Positions 42,094 through 50,300 of a stretch of DNA of 55,930 nucleotides are shown here, one piece after another. The DNA is taken from contig NZ_DIVJ01000015.1 of NCBI RefSeq assembly GCF_002428305.1, positions 1-55,930 of the forward strand. Direction: 5' to 3'. The stretch's first letter is position 1; each line of letters opens with the position of its first letter. Both the position numbers and the translations under genes were made by a program. The notes beneath the pieces were generated by a model that saw only the letters and a list, made by a program, of their open reading frames with translations, was not told where the DNA came from and did no database searches. The stretch is from Flavobacterium sp. UBA6135. GTDB taxonomy: Bacteria; Bacteroidota; Bacteroidia; Flavobacteriales; Flavobacteriaceae.

Positions 42094-42543
42094 ATGGACA
42101 ACACAAAAAACAACCAGGATATAGTAAAAAATGTATTTACGAAATACCTTGAAGAAAAAGGCCATCGTAAAACACCCGAACGCTATGCAATTCTTCAGGA
42201 AATCTATGATAGTACCGAACATTTTGACATCGAATCTTTGTATATCAAAATGAAAAATAAGAACTATCGTGTCAGTAGAGCTACGCTTTATAACACCATA
42301 GAACTTTTGCTGGAATGTGGATTGGTCAGAAGGCATCAATTTGGTCAAAATCAAGCCCACTATGAAAAATCGTATTTTGACAAACAACACGATCATATTA
42401 TAATGACTGATACGGGAGAAGTGATTGAGTTTTGTGACCCAAGAATTCAGCAAATCAAAAAAACGATTGAAGAGATTTTTGGAATTGAAATACACCACCA
42501 TTCCCTTTATCTGTATGGAAATAAAAAAGCAACTACTGAATAA
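42094..42543 (+). CDS. Fur family metal-dependent repressor
   Basis: This encodes 149 residues. The winged helix is KTPERYAILQEIYDSTEHFDIESLYIKMKNKNYRVSRATLYNTIELLLECGL (about 26-78). The metal site is QHDHIIMTDTGEVIEFCD (about 98-115). Structural CxxC pairs are absent, so this is a Fur-type protein without the extra zinc site. It likely represses iron-uptake or peroxide genes. It lies 42 nt upstream of purA, and the two may share a transcript. Confidence 0.9.
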   Translation: MDNTKNNQDIVKNVFTKYLEEKGHRKTPERYAILQEIYDSTEHFDIESLYIKMKNKNYRVSRATLYNTIELLLECGLVRRHQFGQNQAHYEKSYFDKQHDHIIMTDTGEVIEFCDPRIQQIKKTIEEIFGIEIHHHSLYLYGNKKATTE

Positions 42544-42585
42544 AATATTTATACTAACTATAACTAAACAACAAACAACAAAAAG

Positions 42586-43857
42586 ATGACCGTAGATTTA
42601 CTGTTAGGACTACAATGGGGCGACGAAGGTAAAGGAAAAATTGTCGACGTTCTTACTTCAAATTATGATATAATTGCTCGTTTTCAAGGAGGTCCAAATG
42701 CAGGACACACCCTGGAATTTGATGGGATTAAACATGTATTACGCACCATTCCATCCGGAATTTTTCATAAAAATGCCATCAACATTATTGGAAATGGTGT
42801 AGTGATAGACCCGGTTGTTTTTCAAAAAGAATTGGAAGGATTGGAAAAATTCAATTTAAACATCAGTTCAAAATTATTTCTTTCCAGAAAAGCCCATTTA
42901 ATTTTACCTACCCATCGATTGCTTGATGCCGCTTCGGAAGCAGCCAAAGGCAAAGCAAAAATCGGTTCTACTCTAAAAGGAATTGGTCCAACGTATATGG
43001 ACAAAACCGGAAGAAACGGAATCCGAATCGGCGATCTTGAATTGGCTGATTTTAAAGAACGTTATAGAGCCTTGGCCGACAAACACGAAGCCATGATTGC
43101 TTTCTACGATGTAAATCTACAATATGACTTAAAAGAAATGGAAGATGAGTTTTTTGCTTCCATAGAAGTTTTAAAAACGTTGAAATTTATTGATAGTGAA
43201 GCTTTTTTAAATCAAGCTCTAAAAGAAGGAAAATCCATTTTAGCAGAAGGAGCCCAAGGTTCGTTATTGGATATTGATTTTGGAACCTATCCTTTTGTTA
43301 CTTCTTCAAACACTACCGCAGCCGGAGCTTGCACCGGTTTAGGAATTGCTCCCAACAAAGTGAAAGAAGTATTCGGGATTTTCAAAGCCTATACTACTCG
43401 TGTGGGTAGCGGACCGTTTCCTACGGAACTGTTTGATGAAGACGGAGCAACAATGGCTCGCGTTGGTAATGAATTTGGTTCCGTTACCGGAAGAGCTCGC
43501 CGTTGCGGGTGGTTGGATTTAGTAGCTTTAAAGTATGCTGTTCAAGTGAATGGTGTCACCCAATTATACATGATGAAAGGCGATGTACTATCCGGTTTTG
43601 AAACGTTAAAAGTTTGTACTGCTTATGCCTATAAAGGTGAAATCATCAACCACTTCCCTTATAACATTGAGCCGGAAAATGTAACGCCTGTGTTTGTGGA
43701 GAAAAAAGGCTGGAAAGCTGACTTAACGGGTTTAACTTCTTATGAGGCATTGCCGGAAGAATTTAAAGATTATGTGGCTTTCATTGAAAAAGAATTGGAA
43801 GTGCCAATCAAAGTGGTTTCTGTAGGACCTGACAGAACTCAGACAATACAGAAATAA
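42586..43857 (+). CDS. purA: Adenylosuccinate synthetase
   Basis: This encodes 423 residues. LLGLQWGDEGKGKIVDVL (P-loop and catalytic Asp, residues 5-22), GGPNAGHTLEFDG, KGIGPTYMDKTGRNGIR, EGAQGSLLDIDFGTYPFVTSSNTTAG-type loop and GRARRCGWLDLVALKYA are all present. It links IMP and aspartate to adenylosuccinate with GTP, the first step to AMP, and works with purB at 15277. The length is normal. A strong terminator follows. Confidence 0.97.
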   Translation: MTVDLLLGLQWGDEGKGKIVDVLTSNYDIIARFQGGPNAGHTLEFDGIKHVLRTIPSGIFHKNAINIIGNGVVIDPVVFQKELEGLEKFNLNISSKLFLSRKAHLILPTHRLLDAASEAAKGKAKIGSTLKGIGPTYMDKTGRNGIRIGDLELADFKERYRALADKHEAMIAFYDVNLQYDLKEMEDEFFASIEVLKTLKFIDSEAFLNQALKEGKSILAEGAQGSLLDIDFGTYPFVTSSNTTAAGACTGLGIAPNKVKEVFGIFKAYTTRVGSGPFPTELFDEDGATMARVGNEFGSVTGRARRCGWLDLVALKYAVQVNGVTQLYMMKGDVLSGFETLKVCTAYAYKGEIINHFPYNIEPENVTPVFVEKKGWKADLTGLTSYEALPEEFKDYVAFIEKELEVPIKVVSVGPDRTQTIQK

Positions 43858-43906
43858 TTAGTCCTCAATAAACGACACAGCTTAATAGCCAAAATATAGT
43901 ACATTT

Positions 43907-43940
43907 AAACAGCATCAAAACGTTTTTGATGCTGTTTTTA
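43907..43940 (+). terminator. Rho-independent terminator after purA
   Basis: AAACAGCATCAAAA pairs with TTTTTGATGCTGTTT around CG, followed by T-rich sequence. Confidence 0.85.
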
Positions 43941-44044
43941 ATTTTGTATGTTTTTATTTTAAGTTCACATTGTGACTTGTACTGCAATAACTTTAAAGAA
44001 GATTAAAGACAAGCCATGTAGGGTTGGAGCCAAATTCTTAAACT

Positions 44045-44713
44045 CTAAATCAAGCCCAAAGATTTGGCAGTGCTCACTAATTCTTTATCACTCCCTTTCC
44101 CTTTCAATAATTGTAATTTAATCGATGCTTTTCGTTTTTCTATGGCACTCATAGATAAGGGAATATACTCTTGCAATTCAATTGTTTTTACACCCTCAGA
44201 CAATAAAAGTACAATTTGACTGTCATGTGAATCCCAATGAATATTTTCCTTTAAAAGTGTCCCCATTGCATGTTGAATAGCATTGCTTTTAACAAAGAAT
44301 CCTTTCATAATTTCATTGCAAAAAAGTGAAAATGTTTCGTAATTAATATCATTTTTAGAAATAAAACCTTCGGGTTTTACCATTTTTATAACTTGATCAA
44401 CCAAAACAGGTTCGGTTCGCATTGTTAAAAATAACAACTTACACATCGGAAATTCTTTCCTTATAAACCTAGCCAAGTCAATTCCATTAAAAATATGAGT
44501 ATCCTCAAAAGGAGGTAAATTAATATCTAAAATGGCAAACTGTATCCTTTTATTGGATGCTTTTATAAATTTAATCTTTTGAAAAGCTTCACCACAACTA
44601 TAGGCTTTAGTAAAAGTACAATTTTCAAATGTTGCATCTAATTGTAATAAGCTAACATAACTATCTACAGTCATTGGGTGATCATCAACTATAAGTATAT
44701 CAGTTAATTTCAT
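44045..44713 (-). CDS. NarL/LuxR-type response regulator
   Basis: This encodes 222 residues. The receiver domain begins ILIVDDHPMTVDSYVSLL. Its phosphoacceptor Asp lies in FAILDINLPP (about D63), with FLTMR and a Lys in FISKND. The C-terminal output is a helix-turn-helix, VLLLSEGVKTIELQEYIPLSMSAIEKRKASIKLQLL (about 170-205). It is divergent from the small lipoprotein/sensor kinase genes, so it is probably the cognate regulator. A palindromic TTTTACGG/CCGTAAAA site between the two divergent starts is a good candidate for its operator. Confidence 0.88.
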   Translation of the reverse strand: MKLTDILIVDDHPMTVDSYVSLLQLDATFENCTFTKAYSCGEAFQKIKFIKASNKRIQFAILDINLPPFEDTHIFNGIDLARFIRKEFPMCKLLFLTMRTEPVLVDQVIKMVKPEGFISKNDINYETFSLFCNEIMKGFFVKSNAIQHAMGTLLKENIHWDSHDSQIVLLLSEGVKTIELQEYIPLSMSAIEKRKASIKLQLLKGKGSDKELVSTAKSLGLI

Positions 44714-44750
44714 AACAATTTAATTCAAATTCCAACAAATATAATCAATT

Positions 44751-44796
44751 TTTTACGGTTTTTCCGTAAAATCATTTTAGTCAATGGTACTAGTTT
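44751..44796 (+). promoter_or_regulatory. Palindromic box and promoter of the small lipoprotein/kinase unit
   Basis: TTTTACGG (44751-44758) and CCGTAAAA (44764-44771) form an inverted repeat. The CCGTAAAAT half is followed after exactly 18 nt by TAGTTTGC (44791-44798), a TAnnTTTGC -7 match. The same CCGTAAAAT-N18-TAGTTT arrangement occurs before the giant surface-protein gene at 47252-47284. Confidence 0.65.
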
Positions 44797-44828
44797 GCAC
44801 TACAATATAAACTTAAAATCATTGAATT

Positions 44829-45026
44829 ATGAAAAACAATCTGGTAGCAATCGCTTGTGTAGCATTTTTTCTAACACTCGTATCTTGTTCTGCTGAGGAA
44901 GAGGGTATGGAATTAAAAGTACAAACTGAAATTACTGACGGTAACAATCAAATCTTGGATGAATTTAACGATGACCCTGAATTTGATGAGGAAGGAAATC
45001 CTATAAACCCTAAAACTAAAATTTAA
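44829..45026 (+). CDS. Small acidic lipoprotein
   Basis: This encodes 65 residues. A lipoprotein signal ends in a lipobox (LTLVSC), leaving a mature part of about 45 residues rich in Asp/Glu (ILDEFNDDPEFDEEGNPINP). It sits between the response regulator and the sensor kinase, with its own terminator behind it. It may be a signal-related accessory peptide of the two-component system or a small unrelated lipoprotein. No family is known to me. Confidence 0.6.
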   Translation: MKNNLVAIACVAFFLTLVSCSAEEEGMELKVQTEITDGNNQILDEFNDDPEFDEEGNPINPKTKI

Positions 45027-45043
45027 GAAGCCATTTTCTCTAA

Positions 45044-45073
45044 AAAACCACATTTAAAGTGTGGTTTTTTTTT
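45044..45073 (+). terminator. Terminator after the small lipoprotein
   Basis: AACCACA pairs with TGTGGTT around a 7-nt loop, followed by nine T residues. It lies before the kinase ATG (45096), so kinase expression may depend on read-through. Confidence 0.75.
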
Positions 45074-45095
45074 ATATTTATACTTTTTAAAAATT

Positions 45096-47120
45096 ATGAA
45101 AGATCGCCCCTCTTTTATTTTGCTTAGCTTGATCACGCTAATACTGTTCTTTTCATGTTCAGAAAAGCCTACAAATCTAAAATTTTTTTCTACTAAAAGT
45201 TTATTCAATGATTCTGTTTATGTAGCACTAAATACAAGTCAACAAAAAAAACATTTAGATTCTTTAAGTTTAAAAATAAGCTCTTTTCCTAATGATTCTA
45301 TCACAAGGAATGACTATTTAAAAATTGCTGTTTCCTACTACTATTTAGATGATTACAATTCATCGTATAACTTAAGTAAAAAAGTTCTTAACCTGTCAAA
45401 AGCAGTAAATGATTCTGTAGTAATGGCCAAAGCATTTTATTACTTGGGTGATACATTTGAATTAAACCAAAGAGATAGTGCTTATTATTATTATCTGAAA
45501 GCAGAGAAAATTTATGAAAATTTGAATGATGATGACAATACCGCCGGTATGAAATTTAACAAAGCTTATATGTTATTTTATAGCGGCAATTACTCTGAAT
45601 GTGAAGTAGAAGTTTCAAAGGCCTTACATTTATTACAATCTTCAAAAAAACACGACCTCAAATACAATTGTTTGACATTGCTTGCAAATTGTCTTGAAAA
45701 ATTAGAAGATTACAAGGAAGCATTTGAATACCACAAAAAGGCATTAGATGAAATTCAAGTATTGAAAAAAAATGGTTACACTGATGATCAAATAACGTAT
45801 TGCACCATAACCTCAACCGTCAATCTCTGTAATCTTCACGAAATCAAGGGTGAATACAACCTTTCCATTAATAAACTACTTCCTTTAACTACAATAAACA
45901 TAAAAAACAATTGGCCGTATGAATATACAGTAATTACTGGCAATTTAGCGAATGCATACATGAAAAGCGGTGATTTGGAAAAAGCATATCCTTTATTACT
46001 AACAGCCATGAAGATGGCTGATAGCTTAAACAATCAAACTTTAAAATTGTATAATGATTTCTACGTGGCTGACTATTACGAACTTAAAAAAGACACAACA
46101 CGTGTAGTTTCCTATTTAAAAAAAGCATACACAAAAGCAGTAGTAGTAAAAAGTAATGACGAAAGATTAAAAGCACTCAGAAAGCTAACGGTATATGCCC
46201 CCGATAAAAAACACTACAATAATGAATACCTTTCCCTTACAGATAGCATCACCAAACAACAGCGTAAAACTAAAAACCAATTTGCACGAATTGAATACGA
46301 AACAGCACAATTGGAAAATGACAATAGATTGTTGTCAAAACAAAATCTACATCTCCTCTATTTTCTTGTGGGGCTGGGCTGTATTTTTATAGGTTTCTTT
46401 ATTAAAGGATACATCAATAAAAAAAATAAGGAACTAGCACATTTAAAAGAACAAAAACTGGCCAACGATGAATTATTTGAACTTTTAAATAAGCAACAAG
46501 AAAAAATAACACAAGCAAAAGAATTTCAAAAAGCTGAAATAGCAAAAGAACTGCATGACAACATAATGAATAGGGTCTATGCCGTTCGTATGGGGTTGGG
46601 AGCCATAATTACTAACCACGAAGAATCAGCGGTAGAAAAGAAAAAAAGGTACATTAATCATTTGCATGAAATTGAAAATGAAATCAGAGAACTATCCCAT
46701 TCCTTAAAAATTACAAACGGTTTTGAAAAAGCTCAATTTACTAATTTAGTGGAAGAATTCACCAAAGACAACAACAATATAGGTCTTACACTTTTTAAGT
46801 ACGAATGTGACGATCCTGAAAAATGGAATGCCATTTCAAATATTTCAAAAATACACATATACCGCATTCTTCAAGAATGGATTGCAAATGTCCACAAACA
46901 CGCACAAGCTACGCTGTGTTCTGTAACGCTGACTGTTGAATCAGAAAAAAACCTTACGCTAATCATTAGTGATAATGGTATTGGTATAACTGAAAACCCC
47001 ACCTCTAAAGGCATCGGAATGGTTCACTTAAAAGAACGAATCCAACTCATTGGTGCCCACTACAAAATTGAATCAACTTCTCCTTCAGGAACACAACTAA
47101 TGATTACCTACATTCATTAA
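45096..47120 (+). CDS. Lipoprotein-like TPR sensor histidine kinase
   Basis: This encodes 674 residues. The N-terminus is a lipoprotein-type signal (ITLILFFSC). The periplasmic part (about 25-400) consists of TPR-like helical repeats (ALNTSQQKK, YYYLKAEKIYENLNDDD, AFEYHKKALDEIQV). One membrane helix at about 418-438 (LLYFLVGLGCIFIGFFIKGYI) leads to a coiled coil. A HisKA_3-type phosphoacceptor follows, IAKELHDNIMNRVYAVRMGLG (His about 487), and a HATPase (HIYRILQEWIANVHKHAQA; LIISDNGIGI). It should phosphorylate the divergent response regulator. Its lipidated N-terminus, if processed, is unusual for a kinase with a membrane helix. Confidence 0.88.
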   Translation: MKDRPSFILLSLITLILFFSCSEKPTNLKFFSTKSLFNDSVYVALNTSQQKKHLDSLSLKISSFPNDSITRNDYLKIAVSYYYLDDYNSSYNLSKKVLNLSKAVNDSVVMAKAFYYLGDTFELNQRDSAYYYYLKAEKIYENLNDDDNTAGMKFNKAYMLFYSGNYSECEVEVSKALHLLQSSKKHDLKYNCLTLLANCLEKLEDYKEAFEYHKKALDEIQVLKKNGYTDDQITYCTITSTVNLCNLHEIKGEYNLSINKLLPLTTINIKNNWPYEYTVITGNLANAYMKSGDLEKAYPLLLTAMKMADSLNNQTLKLYNDFYVADYYELKKDTTRVVSYLKKAYTKAVVVKSNDERLKALRKLTVYAPDKKHYNNEYLSLTDSITKQQRKTKNQFARIEYETAQLENDNRLLSKQNLHLLYFLVGLGCIFIGFFIKGYINKKNKELAHLKEQKLANDELFELLNKQQEKITQAKEFQKAEIAKELHDNIMNRVYAVRMGLGAIITNHEESAVEKKKRYINHLHEIENEIRELSHSLKITNGFEKAQFTNLVEEFTKDNNNIGLTLFKYECDDPEKWNAISNISKIHIYRILQEWIANVHKHAQATLCSVTLTVESEKNLTLIISDNGIGITENPTSKGIGMVHLKERIQLIGAHYKIESTSPSGTQLMITYIH

Positions 47121-47149
47121 AAACAGTACTCTTTTTTAGGACAAGACAT

Positions 47150-47215
47150 TAAACTCTTAAACCTTTAAACTCTTAAACTTTTAAACCTTTAAACTCTTAA
47201 ACCTTTAAACTCACC
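47150..47215. repeat. CTTTAAACTCTTAAAC tandem repeat
   Basis: About four degenerate copies of a 16-nt unit follow the kinase stop. The reverse complement resembles the tail repeat at 34348-34405. Confidence 0.65.
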
Positions 47216-47229
47216 CTCTCCTCCCAAAA

Positions 47230-47284
47230 CCGTAAAAAAAAGCCAAAAAAACCGTAAAATTATTCAAAACACAAGCCTTAGTTT
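47230..47284 (+). promoter_or_regulatory. Direct CCGTAAAA boxes and promoter of the giant surface protein
   Basis: CCGTAAAA occurs at 47230-47237 and again at 47252-47259, a 22-nt period (two helical turns). The second copy, CCGTAAAAT, is followed after 18 nt by TAGTTT (47279-47284). This matches the spacing in front of the lipoprotein gene at 44764-44796. The layout suggests an activator site placed over the -35 region. Confidence 0.6.
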
Positions 47285-47347
47285 AGCAAAAAATACTTCA
47301 ACTAACCAAAAACCTACTGAAGTATTTAGAACTAAAAACTACTGAAT

Positions 47348-50300
47348 ATGAAAAACAAGTACTCATTAAACGGCTTCGTATGGAAAATCATGCTATCCGT
47401 TTTGTTTTGGATAACTGTCCAAAACAGCAATGCACAATCAGGCATTTCACTCTCTTGGGACAAAGAAGTAGGATGTCAAGAAAATATCCGGATAAACAAA
47501 TGGGATATTGAAGACATCGAAGATACGGAATGTATCAGAGTATGTGAATACAGCGTTGTTACATATACTATTAACAATTTACCCACAGGTTCAACAACTA
47601 TATGGAATGTAAGCGGTGGTTCAATTATCGGACAAACAGCTAATTCTCGTACAATACAATGGAGTGCAATTGGCTTAGCTAATTTATCATTCATAATAAC
47701 GAATGGTAATTCAATCATTACTAAAAGTATTTGTATTGAAAAAGTAGTTATACCTGAGGTCTATTTTGAAGTTGTTTCTTATAGTAATCTACAAGATATC
47801 AATTCTTGTATTGATCAAGTAGTGTATTTTAACAATTTTTCTGCACCTAACATGACGTATCATTGGGATTTTGGGGATGGCACAACCTCAGCAGAATTTG
47901 AGCCTTCTCACACCTATTCGTACAGCGATACTTTTCATGTTGTTTTAAAAGTTACTAATGATTGTAATTGTTCTTCAATATTCCAAATGAATATTAATGT
48001 TGGTAATAGAGGTTTTGATATCACATGTCCGGGTGTAATTTGCGAAAATCAATCTCAAATTTATTCGTTACCTTTTGATGGGGCACAAATTTGCCAAAAC
48101 AATTTTGACTGGTCGGTTGAAGGTGGACAAATTCTTTCTCAAAGTGATGGTAATGTAGAGGTGCTTTGGAATCATGTAGACCAATATGGCTTTGGATATG
48201 TAACATTTAATCCGCAATATTGCGATGTGGAATGCCCGGAACCTACAACCATTAAAATTCCCGTCATACAAACGAATGGAACAATTCAAGGCCCTACTTC
48301 TTTGTGCCTTGGAAAACAAGGTGTGTTTTCCTTACCGCAATGGCCTACCACTGACTTCCAATGGGAAATTATCGGCAACGAAAATGAAGATTTAGCAGAC
48401 GTATTTACGACCGACCAACGGAATGAAATTGTAGTCAAACCTTTAGTATCAGGGACATTAACCTTACGTGTCACCTACATGAACACCTTATTAAAATGTG
48501 GAGGTCAAGCTGAATTTCAAATTACCGTCTCCGAACCTTTAGCAATTGTAGGTAATAATGCCGTTTGTCAAAATAGCTCTTCCTCATTTTCAACATCTCA
48601 AAACGTAATAGCAAGTTGGATCCTAAAAAGGAGTAATGGGACTACGGAAACAACTGTAACAAATCAATATTTTACCTATAATTTTCCTATTGCCGGTGAT
48701 TACATTTTAATTGCTAGTGCGAATGGTTTTTGCCAAGTTCAAAAAGCAATTAGTGTAACAGCTACACCACCCGCACCGTTAGCAATTTTTGGGGAAGCTT
48801 CTATTTGTCCGAACAGCCCAATTGCCTATACTATTTCAAACCCAAATCCCAATTACAATTATGTTTGGAGTGTTTCTTCTGGAGGAACCATTGTGGGTTC
48901 CAATACAGGAACTTCTGTAAACATTACATTCCAAGGGCCCTTTCCTGCTACTGTATCGGCAATGGCAGAATCGGTCTCTCCAATTGTTTGTCAATCAACG
49001 GCAAAATCTATTGCGGTAAACAAAAAAATAGTCAAAGCAGCAATTGTAAATGATAATCCCGCAAACAATTCTTATACCGTTTGTGCAAATAGCTCAGCCA
49101 TTTATAAAGTAATCGACCCCGGGTCGGGTAATTTACACTCCGATGGCGATGCCTACACATGGTCACTAAGCAACCCCGATTTAGGTAGCATCATCAGTGG
49201 GCAAGGAACGCAAACTGTTTCAGTTTTATGGAATCATATCACTACTACACAAACAGTAGATCTGGTGCTAACCATCAACAAATGCACACTAAACCCTGCT
49301 CCTCAATTCTTCAAAACAATCACAATCGTTCCGGTACCTCAAATTGAAATTGTCCAGTCGGTTACCTCTATTTGCGGAGGTTCTAATTATGAAGTTCATT
49401 TTGAAGTGAAAGGTTTAAATGGTTTAACCTTGGCACCTGGCTCCGTGGTGGTTTGGAATTTTGGTGGGGCTGATATAATCGATGATGTAACGTATACCAA
49501 ATCGTTCATTAACAATACCACGGGCATTATTACGCCAACAATAACTGCCTACATTGTCAATGCCAACGGCTGCGGAGCAACTAATATCGCTACGGCAAGT
49601 GTTGATGTACTACCCAATCCTCCGGCTATTGCTTCCTTAAGTAGTTCCTTTGGAAATGCTTTCTGTGGTACTGGAAACATCAATGCAACATTGCAAGTAG
49701 CTTCTAATCCATTAGATATCATTTCAGTACAATGGTACTACAATGGGAATCCCATTTCAGAGGCAACAGGGAGTAGTTTAGTAATTGATGAATCCATAGG
49801 TTTAAGTTATGGTGCCTATCATTTTATAGCTATTCGTAATAATTTATGTGAAGCTCCGTCTAATATTATTAATATAGTCGAAGTATGTCCAGGTGTGGGT
49901 TCTTGTGAAGTTATTGAAACAGTTACCAACACTTCCTATTTATCAAGTTGTAATACAATTACTTTTCAAGGCACTTATACCGGAACTCCTTACAGTGAAA
50001 CATGGAATGTTTTTGGCACTGGAAGTGGAAACTATACAGTAAACGGAAATGTATTAACTGGCGAACCAGGTAAGTACCACATTATTTACAAAGTGGGATA
50101 TTTATGTCCAGGTGGTGGTAGCATCTATTATTATTCTGTCGTAGAACAAGTAGTCATTCCCTACAAACCTGATTTCTCCTATAGCACTGTCTGCAACTCA
50201 AATAACACATTTGATGTAACATTTTTTGACAACAGTGTGATTTACTCGGAAGTAACCAATACAACGGTTCAATTGATGTATTCCTTAACATCCAATTACC

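Noticed and set aside
42001..42501. 166-codon minus-strand ORF
   Set aside because: It is the reverse frame of the fur gene with no recognisable protein features.
44829..47120. Sensor kinase and small lipoprotein as one simple operon
   Set aside because: A strong hairpin with a T run (45044-45073) lies between them, so I treat them as separate or attenuated units.
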